Shown piece by piece: positions 9,621 to 16,852 of a stretch of 64,000 nt of DNA. Position numbers and translations under genes: made by a program. The notes beneath the pieces are model-generated. The model searched no databases and was not told the origin of the DNA. It worked only from the letters and a program-made list of their open reading frames with translations. Numbering within the stretch: the stretch's first letter is position 1; every line of letters begins with the position of its first letter. Source of the DNA: Chitinophagales bacterium (GTDB taxonomy: Bacteria > Bacteroidota > Bacteroidia > Chitinophagales > CAIOSU01); assembly GCA_040877935.1 (NCBI GenBank), contig JBBDNB010000023.1, forward strand, positions 1 through 64,000. The letters run 5' to 3'.

Positions 9621-9654
9621 AAAAGCCGGTTCATTGATTTGGGCCGGTTTTTTT
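9621..9654 (+). terminator. Probable terminator after the broken gene
   Basis: AA(G)CCGG at 9623-9629 pairs with CCGGTT at 9644-9649 with one bulged base, followed by a run of T. It lies 21 bases beyond the stop at 9600. Confidence 0.55.
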
Positions 9655-9691
9655 GTGGGAAATCAAGTGTCATCTTATAGAAAAAAGGGGA

Positions 9692-9734
9692 TTACTCAAT
9701 AGACTGAGTAAATTTACTCAATCCATTGAGTAAA
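9692..9734. promoter_or_regulatory. Two adjacent palindromes with ACTCA/TGAGT arms (candidate operator)
   Basis: TTACTCA-N6-TGAGTAA (9692-9711) is followed one base later by TTTACTCAAT-N2-ATTGAGTAAA (9713-9734). Both share the arm TTACTCA. Two palindromes in phase about 21 bases apart look like a dimer-dimer operator. They sit about 200 bases before the antitoxin-like gene at 9933 in an otherwise empty gap (9655-9932). The binding protein is unknown. Confidence 0.4.
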
Positions 9735-9932
9735 ATTAAATAAGCAGATAGAAGCCAATTATACCAAAGCTTTCAAAAACAATAGTTAGGTAAATTCTCA
9801 AATCTGGCGTGTATTTGTAGCTGGGCGAATACGCATCTATATGGAACAAATCAACCCATCTTAGGTATTATCATTTTTGATCAATGGAATTAAAAAGGGA
9901 ATTTCTTTATTTTAGTTCTAAAGTCTGCTAAA

Positions 9933-10169
9933 ATGGATCTGCAATCAAGAAAAATAGAATTTGTACAGGAGTTTTTAAAGCTTGAAAATGAAGCACTGGT
10001 TTCACATTTTGAGCAATTGCTACGGAACATAAAAAAAGAAAGCACAACAGAGGAAGTAAAAGCCTTAAGCGTTGAAGAACTTAACAAAAGAATAAAGCAG
10101 TCTGAATTGGATTTTGAAGAAGGAAAATTTAAATCCAGCACCGAACTCTTATCGAAGTACAAACAATGA
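9933..10169 (+). CDS. Small antitoxin-like protein
   Basis: This 78-residue acidic, helical protein opens with MDLQSRKIEFVQEFLKLEN and carries the segment LSVEELNKRIKQSELDFEEG. This pattern is typical of short addiction-module antitoxins found next to RelE/ParE toxins in Bacteroidota. Its stop overlaps the start of a toxin-like fragment by an ATGA junction, as expected for such a pair. I see no clear DNA-binding domain, and the family name is not certain. Since the toxin is truncated, the gene may be a relic that is still expressed, or may act on a toxin encoded elsewhere. Confidence 0.6.
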   Translation: MDLQSRKIEFVQEFLKLENEALVSHFEQLLRNIKKESTTEEVKALSVEELNKRIKQSELDFEEGKFKSSTELLSKYKQ

Positions 10170-10237
10170 GCTGGAAAGTAATTTGGTCAAACTTTGATAC
10201 CCGGCAGAATCCCACTAAAATTTCGAGAGAAAAGTGA
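10166..10237 (+). pseudogene. Truncated RelE/ParE-like toxin
   Basis: The ATG at 10166 overlaps the antitoxin stop and opens MSWKVIWSNFD, which resembles the first strand of RelE/ParE toxins. The frame ends after 23 codons at TGA 10235-10237 and no further toxin-like sequence is seen downstream. The family assignment rests on eight or so residues plus gene context. Confidence 0.5.
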
Positions 10238-10286
10238 TTTGAAAATCAAAAATAAATTTACTCCGAAAACTTAAACTATGATGTAT

Positions 10287-10368
10287 AGCGGTCAGACAGA
10301 TTTTCTAATAGACTGTAAACCATGTCCAATAATATTCATAGCTTTAAAAAGTGAGCTGTCAGACCGCT
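10287..10368. repeat. GTCAGAC palindromic element, long form (copy 1)
   Basis: Arms AGCGGTCAGACAG (10287-10299) and CTGTCAGACCGCT (10356-10368) pair along 13 bases with one A-A mismatch, because both arms contain GTCAGAC in the same orientation. The 56-base interior shows no gene. It belongs to a family also present at 20758, 53426 and 55358, and resembles the long copy at 55358 in arms and length. Confidence 0.7.
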
Positions 10369-10402
10369 GGGGTCAAAAACCAATCTTCAAAGCAAAACAC
10401 TT

Positions 10403-10490
10403 CTAATTTCCCTGCACTTCCTCATAAGCATTTTGCAGAAAATCCACCAGCTCTTTTACATAATGTGATAAGAAATGGAAGCGGATGCGC
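10403..10490 (-). pseudogene. 3' fragment of a second pepF-like (M3 oligopeptidase) gene
   Basis: Read on the minus strand, this stretch encodes YVKELVDFLQNAYEEVQGN and a stop at 10403-10405. It is nearly the same as the last residues of the intact M3 peptidase at 12057 (YVEELVDFLQNAYEEVQG). The DNA matches over about 80 bases (10410-10490 against 12061-12140) with scattered, often silent differences. Nothing upstream of 10490 continues the gene, so only about 28 codons remain. It lies on the other side of the AbiE pair from the intact gene, in the same orientation. Confidence 0.8.
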
Positions 10491-10546
10491 CCAAAAGCGC
10501 ACAATGATCTTTATTTCATTCCAGCTATTTATTTTGTCTTAATTAA

Positions 10547-10562
10547 TTGTTATTTTTAACAA
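10547..10562. promoter_or_regulatory. Palindrome before abiEi (candidate autoregulatory operator)
   Basis: TTGTTA-N4-TAACAA is a perfect inverted repeat ending 13 bases before the abiEi start. Antitoxins of the AbiEi family are known to repress their own operon by binding inverted repeats upstream; assigning this one is an inference from position. Confidence 0.45.
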
Positions 10563-10575
10563 CTTATTAAGATAA

Positions 10576-11187
10576 ATGAAGTATCTCACTTTTGAAAAAG
10601 CGATGCAGACCTTTCCTGTATTTTCAATAAAGGATATTGAAAAACAATTTCCCGGTTTTGACCGCAGGCGCCTGGTAGAATGGCAGGAAAAAGGCTATTT
10701 GACTAAGATCAGAAGAGGTTTTTACTACCTGAGTGTTAAAAGGAAAGACCAGGATTTGCTCTACTTTGCCGCCAATAAAATCTATTCTCCTTCCTATATA
10801 TCGCTGGAAAGCGGCTTGGCATTTTATGGGTTAATTCCGGAAGCTGTATTTAGTACTATTTCCGTATCTACAAGAAACACGGCAAGTTTTGATACTCCTG
10901 TTGGACATTTTAAATACAGGCATATTAAACCAACTTTATTCTTTGGATACAAGCTGATCAAAACGGAGGGTGTTGCCCCAAAAATTGCAGAAGCCGAAAA
11001 GGTAATCCTGGACTATTTATACCTGAACAAGGTCAATTCCTTTGATGAAATGGAGGCGCTTCGATGGAATAAAGCGCAAATTATTGAGATCATTGATTTT
11101 CAAAAGCTCAACCGGTATTTGAAAGTATTTGATTCACTTGTGCTGAACAAAAGAATAAATCTGTTCAAAAAAATAATGCATGCTTAG
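10576..11187 (+). CDS. AbiEi-like antitoxin (DUF6088-type), type IV TA system
   Basis: This 203-residue protein fits the AbiEi antitoxin family: an N-terminal winged helix-turn-helix (about 12-50, with FSIKDIEKQFPGFDRRRLVEW and KIRRGFYYL) and a C-terminal antitoxin domain (about 75-200, with SYISLESGLAFYGLIPE). It should bind DNA and repress its own operon, and counteract the toxin without necessarily binding it. The 8-base overlap with the toxin gene at 11180 indicates coupled translation. A perfect palindrome stands just upstream of its ATG. The pair lies between a 3' fragment of a pepF-like gene and an intact pepF-like gene, which suggests arrival by transfer. Confidence 0.85.
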   Translation: MKYLTFEKAMQTFPVFSIKDIEKQFPGFDRRRLVEWQEKGYLTKIRRGFYYLSVKRKDQDLLYFAANKIYSPSYISLESGLAFYGLIPEAVFSTISVSTRNTASFDTPVGHFKYRHIKPTLFFGYKLIKTEGVAPKIAEAEKVILDYLYLNKVNSFDEMEALRWNKAQIIEIIDFQKLNRYLKVFDSLVLNKRINLFKKIMHA

Positions 11188-11959
11188 TTTAGAAGAAATA
11201 AAACCGTACTACCCTCAAAAACTGCAGCAATTCGATCGCTTTATTTTGCGGGAATACCTGCAATATAAAATTCTGGAGATCATATTTGATAGTCCTTTTG
11301 CGAGTAAATTGTCTTTTTTAGGCGGCACCTGCTTACGCATTGTGCATGGAAACAAGCGCTTTTCTGAAGACCTGGATTTCGACAATTTCAATCTTTCCAT
11401 GAAAGATTTTAAAGAGATTACAGCTATCGTTCAAAAAGAATTGGAACAACTTGGCTATGGTGTAGAAATGCGCAATATAGAAAAAGGAGCTTATCATTGC
11501 TACATCCGTTTTCCGGGAATACTGTATGCCGAAGGCCTGAGCAATCACCGGGAAGAGAAAATATTGATTCAGCTTGATACAGAGCCGCATCATTACAAAT
11601 ACCAACCCGAACAACCAATGCTCAATAAGTTTGATGTATTTACCCAAATCAATGCAACACCTGTAAATATTTTGCTGGCTCAAAAGTTTTATGCCGTTAT
11701 CAACCGAAAAAGAAACAAAGGAAGGGACTTCTTTGACATTGTCTTTTTACTGGGACTTGGTGCTACCTCTGATTACGAATACCTTTCAGCTAAATTAGAA
11801 ATTGACAATGCAGATGCTTTGCGACAAAGAATTTTAGACAAATGTGCACAAATTGACATGAAAGCAATGGCTTCGGATGTTGAGCCCTTTTTATTTGAAC
11901 CTAAAGATGAAAAGAAAGTGCTTTTGTTTCCTGAATATATGGAGCAGGTTAAGCTGTAA
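11180..11959 (+). CDS. AbiEii nucleotidyltransferase toxin
   Basis: This 259-residue protein is a member of the AbiEii/AbiGii nucleotidyltransferase toxin family. The core motif FLGGTCLRIVHGNKRFSEDL (46-65) gives the GGT loop, the Arg and the DxD (Asp64, Asp66), and the later LLAQKFYAVINR...GRDFFDI segment (about 164-187) supplies the conserved Lys/Arg-Asp motif. All motif residues needed for activity appear intact. Family members modify RNA or nucleotides and act as abortive-infection toxins in type IV TA systems. Length and order (antitoxin first) are usual. A hairpin with flanking A and T runs closes the operon at 12003. Confidence 0.9.
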   Translation: MLSLEEIKPYYPQKLQQFDRFILREYLQYKILEIIFDSPFASKLSFLGGTCLRIVHGNKRFSEDLDFDNFNLSMKDFKEITAIVQKELEQLGYGVEMRNIEKGAYHCYIRFPGILYAEGLSNHREEKILIQLDTEPHHYKYQPEQPMLNKFDVFTQINATPVNILLAQKFYAVINRKRNKGRDFFDIVFLLGLGATSDYEYLSAKLEIDNADALRQRILDKCAQIDMKAMASDVEPFLFEPKDEKKVLLFPEYMEQVKL

Positions 11960-12002
11960 AAGATGCATACATCTCCATCCCAACTACTAAAGAATAAATA
12001 AA

Positions 12003-12035
12003 AAAAGCCCAGCTCATCACGAATTGGGCTTTGTT
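12003..12035. terminator. Bidirectional terminator between abiEii and the M3 peptidase gene
   Basis: AAGCCCA (12005-12011) pairs with TGGGCTT (12025-12031), with an A-run to the left and T-rich sequence to the right. It serves the convergent genes on either side; the A-run makes it strongest for the minus strand. Confidence 0.75.
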
Positions 12036-12056
12036 ATTTAGAAAGGAAATGGAGTG

Positions 12057-13790
12057 TTAACCCTGCACCTCTTCATAAGCATTTTGCAGAAAATCCACCA
12101 GCTCTTCTACATAATTGGAAGAAAAATCGAAGCGGATGCCCGCTCTTTCATAAATCTCTCCAATGCTTTTGGTGTAGCCAAGTTTTAGCGCTTCGTTGTA
12201 ATTGTCCAGTGCTTGTTGCTCGTTTTCTTCAAACTGTCGCCACATGGCTACTGCACCCAATTGCGCCATGCCGTATTCAATGTAATAGAAAGGCACTTCA
12301 AAAATATGCAACTGCTTTTTCCAGTTGTGTCTCTTTTCGTATTCCAACCCAGAGTAATCCAGGGTGCCGGGCGTAAACTCATCAAAAATTTCCACCCAGG
12401 CATTGTTGCGTTCCTCGGCAGTGTGCCCTTTGTGGGTGTATATCCAATGCTGGAATTTATCAATAGTAGCCACCCAGGGTAGGATTTTAATAATGCCTTT
12501 TAGTTGGTTGAGTTTTGAAAGTTTCAGCGCTTCTTCATCGTCATAGAAAGCATCCCAGTGTTTCATGCTGAAAAGTTCCATCGACATGGAAGCCAGCTCG
12601 GCCACTTCAGAAGGAAATGATTTAAAACCGTTAAGCTCCAGCGGATGGCTCAAAAAACTGTGCACTGCATGACCTGCTTCATGCACCATTGTTTTTACAT
12701 CGCGATCTGTTCCGGCAGCATTCATAAAAATAAAAGGCACGCCAATTTCGGGCATTCCCATATTGTAGCCACCGGGTGCTTTGCCTTTTCGCGAATCAAG
12801 GTCGAGATGTCCCATCTTGTTCATGATCACCAGCTTTTCCCCATAAAAAGGAGCAATTTGGTTTAGGCAACTTATACTTTTACCGATCAATTCATCGGAG
12901 TCCTCAAATGGTTCTAATTGTGGTTTTCCGGGTGCATTGGCTTCCAAATCCCAGGGACGAAGTTTCTCCAGTCCGAGTTCGCTGCTTTGCTCTTCCAAAA
13001 GCTTTTTATATAGCGGCACTACATGCTCACGAATGGCCTTGTGAAAAGCATAACAATCTTCCGGGGTATAATCAAAGCGTCCCATAGAACGAAACTTATA
13101 GTCTCTGAAATTGTCAAAACCTGCATTTTCGGCAATTTTTTGACGCAACTCCAATTGTTCATCAAACAGTTTGTCAAGCTTTTCTACATCCTGGTTTCTT
13201 CTTTCCTGAATCAGTTTGTAGGCTTTTTCCCTAACAGCACGGTCTTCATTCTTTAGCAATTTGGCGGCTTGTTGCATGGTGAGTTCCTTGCCTCCCCATT
13301 CAATGGACATTGCACCCGTTATTCGGGAATATTCATTGCCCTTCAATGTCAATTCCTTCATCAGCGGAATATTTTCATCGCGGTGGAGTTCTGTCTGGTT
13401 TTTTATCTCACGCAGGAATATTCTATATTTTTCCTCGTCTAATTCTTTGGTAAAAGGATTGTTGAGCAATTTTTTGTTCAGTCGGAAATTGGCTTTTTTC
13501 AATTCCGGTTCAACTTCTTTCTGAAAATATTCCAGGGATTCCCTGGCTTCTGTATCATCGGTATTGCAGGTCATCTTCACGTAGCGCCAGCGCATGTCTT
13601 CGCCAATCACGCTTTCAAGTTCGCTGAAGTCTTTGAGCCATTGTTCCAATTCAGAAACTGAATTTATTTCACGGTTCTCCAACTTTTCAAACCAATTGCT
13701 CAATTGTTCCCATGATTGTACTTTGAAATCCTGGGGGAGGAAATTTCTTTTGGGTTTTTTGGGGATTTGCACGATTGCTGTTTCTGACAT
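12057..13790 (-). CDS. M3 family oligoendopeptidase (PepF-like)
   Basis: This 577-residue cytoplasmic metallopeptidase of the thimet/oligoendopeptidase F family cleaves short peptides during protein turnover. The zinc motif HEAGH is present (His370, Glu371, His374, in TMVHEAGHAVHSF), followed by the typical downstream Glu region (FPSEVAELASMSMELF). Length and the C-terminal YAGIR-like end (YERAGIRFDF) fit the family. It starts ten bases after the DUF5606 gene and is probably its operon partner. A remnant of a closely related second copy of its 3' end lies at 10403-10490, beyond the AbiE genes. Confidence 0.93.
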   Translation of the reverse strand: MSETAIVQIPKKPKRNFLPQDFKVQSWEQLSNWFEKLENREINSVSELEQWLKDFSELESVIGEDMRWRYVKMTCNTDDTEARESLEYFQKEVEPELKKANFRLNKKLLNNPFTKELDEEKYRIFLREIKNQTELHRDENIPLMKELTLKGNEYSRITGAMSIEWGGKELTMQQAAKLLKNEDRAVREKAYKLIQERRNQDVEKLDKLFDEQLELRQKIAENAGFDNFRDYKFRSMGRFDYTPEDCYAFHKAIREHVVPLYKKLLEEQSSELGLEKLRPWDLEANAPGKPQLEPFEDSDELIGKSISCLNQIAPFYGEKLVIMNKMGHLDLDSRKGKAPGGYNMGMPEIGVPFIFMNAAGTDRDVKTMVHEAGHAVHSFLSHPLELNGFKSFPSEVAELASMSMELFSMKHWDAFYDDEEALKLSKLNQLKGIIKILPWVATIDKFQHWIYTHKGHTAEERNNAWVEIFDEFTPGTLDYSGLEYEKRHNWKKQLHIFEVPFYYIEYGMAQLGAVAMWRQFEENEQQALDNYNEALKLGYTKSIGEIYERAGIRFDFSSNYVEELVDFLQNAYEEVQG

Positions 13791-13799
13791 AGCTTATTT

Positions 13800-14333
13800 C
13801 TATTTTTTCACTTTTGATTTAGTAGCTGGTTTTTTTGCTGCTGTGGATTTTGGCTTAGCAGTTTCTTTTTTGCTACCAGCTTTTTTTGGGGGTGTTTTTT
13901 TCGCCTCTTTCTTTGGAGCTTCTTTTTCTTCTTTAGGGGTATCAGTTTTAACTACCAGGCCTTCTTTGTCCAAAATTTCAAACCATTTCACCAGCTTTTT
14001 GATATCGCTGACATATACCCGATCTTCATCATAATCCGGTACTATTGATCTAAAATAGCTTTTCAGTTCTTCCGGCTTGGATTTTTTTGCATCGGGAATG
14101 GGATTGCTTTCTTTTAATTCTTTCATTTTCAGAAAAATATCTGCCAGTTCTTCATTGTCGGTTTGGGTATAAACCGTAATTCCTTCCAACGGAGTGAATA
14201 CGTGTTTTCTGCTCGAAAGGAATTTTGATTTGTCTTCATCAAATCCCTGTACAATTAATCCATCGGATCTGTTGGCCTGGATTTTAAACAGTCCGCCCAA
14301 ACCACTTACAGCTACTATTTCTTTTAAATTCAT
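13800..14333 (-). CDS. DUF5606 protein with Lys/Ala-rich tail
   Basis: This 177-residue protein matches DUF5606, a family restricted to Bacteroidota: MNLKEIVAVSGLGGLFKIQ, then the SSRKHVFTPLEGITVYT strand and a helix-turn segment around VYVSDIKKLVKWFEILD. I start it at 14333, not at an upstream in-frame ATG at 14489, because homologues begin at this Met and a perfect -7 box (TACTTTTG) lies at 14351-14358, inside the longer frame. The last 40 residues are a low-complexity Lys/Ala/Pro tail resembling histone H1-type tails and may bind nucleic acid. The family's function is unknown. It precedes the M3 peptidase by ten bases. Confidence 0.82.
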   Translation of the reverse strand: MNLKEIVAVSGLGGLFKIQANRSDGLIVQGFDEDKSKFLSSRKHVFTPLEGITVYTQTDNEELADIFLKMKELKESNPIPDAKKSKPEELKSYFRSIVPDYDEDRVYVSDIKKLVKWFEILDKEGLVVKTDTPKEEKEAPKKEAKKTPPKKAGSKKETAKPKSTAAKKPATKSKVKK

Positions 14334-14350
14334 ATTCTTGATTTGAAGCA

Positions 14351-14358
14351 CAAAAGTA
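14351..14358 (-). promoter_or_regulatory. -7 box upstream of the DUF5606-pepF operon
   Basis: On the minus strand TACTTTTG matches TAnnTTTG exactly, 17 bases before the ATG at 14333. The -33 element is weak (ATG in place of TTG at the right spacing). Confidence 0.5.
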
Positions 14359-14615
14359 CGAATAATTGATGGATTCTCATTTATTGATGGAAAATCTGTG
14401 ATGTTGTATGTTTGCTTGAAATTTGCAGGAAAAACCATACAATCAAAACGCGCGAGACACGCACTCAAACATAGTGGATTTGCCATCACTATATACGTGG
14501 GAATTAATTAAATTCCAACTAACAAACAGTGCTTAGAAGAATTGGTTTATTTGCATTAATGTGTTTTTTCTTTGAGGGATTAGTTTTCCGATATACGTAA
14601 GAAAACCTTAAAAAT

Positions 14616-14679
14616 AACGTGAATTTTGTGGGTCAATCAGCAAAATTAGCGTGAATTTTGCGGGTTAGTCAGTAAAATT
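14616..14679. repeat. Tandem 32-base direct repeat in the gap before uvrB
   Basis: Two adjacent copies (14616-14647 and 14648-14679) share GTGAATTTTG, GGGT, TCAG and AAAATT with five single-base differences. The remaining gap (14359-14615 and 14680-14806) is AT-rich and shows no gene, RNA or clear terminator to me. Confidence 0.75.
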
Positions 14680-14806
14680 TCGGTTTTATCGCATTAAAGC
14701 ATCAACACAAATCACCTCAAAATCAAAACTAATGCCTTAAGCTCTTTATTAACTCAACAACTCTTTTATTCGTTTAAACCCTTCTGCTTTGCTAATTTTA
14801 TAGTTT

Positions 14807-16852
14807 ATGGATTTTAAGTTAGTTTCTTCATATAAACCCACAGGCGATCAGCCCAATGCAATCAGTCAACTGGTAGAGGCGATGAGCTCAGGCGATAAGG
14901 CGCAAACCCTGCTTGGTGTTACTGGTTCCGGTAAAACTTTCACCGTAGCGAATGTAATACAGGAAGTACAAAAACCCACGCTGGTACTGAGTCATAACAA
15001 GACTCTTGTTGCGCAGCTTTACGGAGAACTGAAACAATTTTTTCCCGACAATGCTGTTGAATATTTTGTTTCCTATTATGATTATTACCAGCCTGAGGCC
15101 TATATTGCCAGCAGAGACACATATATTGAAAAGGACCTTTCTATCAATGCTGAGGTAGAAAAATTGCGCCTGAAAACCACTTCCAGTTTACTATCCGGTC
15201 GAAGAGACATTATTGTTGTGGCTTCGGTTTCCTGCATTTACGGCATGGGCAATCCTGTAGAATATAAAGACCGAGTAATAAGGCTTTCCAGGGGCGATAC
15301 AATCAGCAGAAATGCATTGCTCTATCAATTGGTGGATGGGCTGTACTCAAGAAGTGAGGGAGAGTTTAATCGGGGCAATTTCAGGGTAAAAGGTGATATT
15401 GTAGATATCTTTTTGCCTTATGCAGATTATGCTTATCGGCTGATATTTTTTGGTGATGAAATTGAAGAAATAGAACAATTTGATCCGGAGACCGGAGATA
15501 CCATGCAGGAAATGGATGATATCGCTATTTTTCCAGCCAATCTTTATATCGGGCCAAAGGACAGAATGGGGCAGGTTTTGGATGAGATTATGCTGGAAAA
15601 GCAGGCACAAGTGGATTATTTCAGGGATATAGGAAAACCGCTGGAGGCCAAACGACTGGAAGAAAGGGTGAATTTTGATGTGGAAATGATCAAAGAGCTG
15701 GGCTATTGTTCAGGCATTGAAAATTATTCACGTTTTTTAGATCAAAGACATAGAGGCGATCGTCCCTTTTGTTTGCTGGATTATTTCCCGGATGATTATT
15801 TGATGGTTGTAGATGAAAGCCATGTAACGATTCCACAGATTGGTGCTATGTACGGGGGAGACCGGGCCAGAAAGATGAACCTGGTAGAATACGGTTTCAG
15901 ATTGCCTTCTGCGCTGGACAACCGACCCTTGAATTTTGAGGAATTTGAGACGATGATCAATCAGGTGATTTATGTGAGTGCAACACCTGCCGACTATGAA
16001 TTGAATGACTCCGGAGGTGTAATTGTTGAACAGGTGGTTCGTCCCACAGGTTTGCTTGATCCTCCAATTGAAGTTCGTCCGAGTTTGAATCAAATTGATG
16101 ACCTGCTGGATGAAATTGATGAAACCATTAAAAAAGGTTTTCGCGTATTGACTACTACTTTGACCAAACGCATGGCAGAAGAGCTGACAAAATACCTCAG
16201 CAATATTAGGGTCAAAACACGATACATCCACTCAGAGGTAGATACCATGGAGCGTGTGGAAATATTGCGCGATTTGCGTTTGGGTGTTTTTGATGTATTG
16301 GTTGGCGTGAATTTACTCAGGGAAGGATTGGATTTACCTGAAGTGGCCCTGGTTGCAATTCTCGATGCCGATAAGGAAGGATTTTTGAGATCTGAACGTT
16401 CATTAACCCAGATTGCCGGACGTGCTGCAAGAAACTCTGAAGGGAAGGTAATTATGTATGCCGACAGAATTACAAAATCAATGCAACGCACTATCGATGA
16501 GACAAACAGGCGCAGGGAAAAACAATTGAAATACAATGAAGAACACAATATTACTCCAATAACAGTGAGTAAAACCCGAGAGGAGATTTACAAACAATCG
16601 GCTATTTTAGATATTAGAAAACAAAAAGATGAGGGCTATGCGGTTCCTGAAACAGATCACCCCAATATAGCAGCAGATCCTGTGGTTCAGTATATGAATG
16701 AGGAAAAGTTGAAAAAACTAATTGAAAATACACGTAAAAAAATGCTCAAGGCCTCTAAAAAAATGGAATTTCTCGAAGCAGCCCAGTTGCGGGATGAGAT
16801 GTATCAGTTGCAATTACTTTACAAAGAAAAATTCGAAACAAATGAAGCATAA
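14807..16852 (+). CDS. uvrB: Excinuclease ABC subunit B
   Basis: This 681-residue protein is UvrB, the damage-verifying helicase of nucleotide excision repair, which works with UvrA and UvrC in the cytoplasm. Walker A GVTGSGKT (37-44), the damage-gripping beta-hairpin (YYDYYQPEAY, about 92-101), DESHVT (Walker B region, about 337-342), the helicase motif QIAGRAARNSEG (about 540-551) and the C-terminal UVR domain (about 635-675, with KKMEFLEAAQLRDEM) are all present. Its length is normal for the family. The stop overlaps the ATG of a secreted T9SS protein at 16842 by 11 bases, an odd partner for a repair gene. Confidence 0.97.
   Translation: MDFKLVSSYKPTGDQPNAISQLVEAMSSGDKAQTLLGVTGSGKTFTVANVIQEVQKPTLVLSHNKTLVAQLYGELKQFFPDNAVEYFVSYYDYYQPEAYIASRDTYIEKDLSINAEVEKLRLKTTSSLLSGRRDIIVVASVSCIYGMGNPVEYKDRVIRLSRGDTISRNALLYQLVDGLYSRSEGEFNRGNFRVKGDIVDIFLPYADYAYRLIFFGDEIEEIEQFDPETGDTMQEMDDIAIFPANLYIGPKDRMGQVLDEIMLEKQAQVDYFRDIGKPLEAKRLEERVNFDVEMIKELGYCSGIENYSRFLDQRHRGDRPFCLLDYFPDDYLMVVDESHVTIPQIGAMYGGDRARKMNLVEYGFRLPSALDNRPLNFEEFETMINQVIYVSATPADYELNDSGGVIVEQVVRPTGLLDPPIEVRPSLNQIDDLLDEIDETIKKGFRVLTTTLTKRMAEELTKYLSNIRVKTRYIHSEVDTMERVEILRDLRLGVFDVLVGVNLLREGLDLPEVALVAILDADKEGFLRSERSLTQIAGRAARNSEGKVIMYADRITKSMQRTIDETNRRREKQLKYNEEHNITPITVSKTREEIYKQSAILDIRKQKDEGYAVPETDHPNIAADPVVQYMNEEKLKKLIENTRKKMLKASKKMEFLEAAQLRDEMYQLQLLYKEKFETNEA

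Noticed and set aside
13594-14034. A 146-codon plus-strand frame opposite the M3 peptidase and DUF5606 genes
   Set aside because: It is the antisense of a Lys-rich coding region, which yields a Phe/Ser-rich hydrophobic translation with no family match.
16722-16841. Forty extra N-terminal residues for the T9SS protein after uvrB
   Set aside because: They overlap the UVR domain of uvrB in another frame and would bury the clear signal peptide that starts at 16842.
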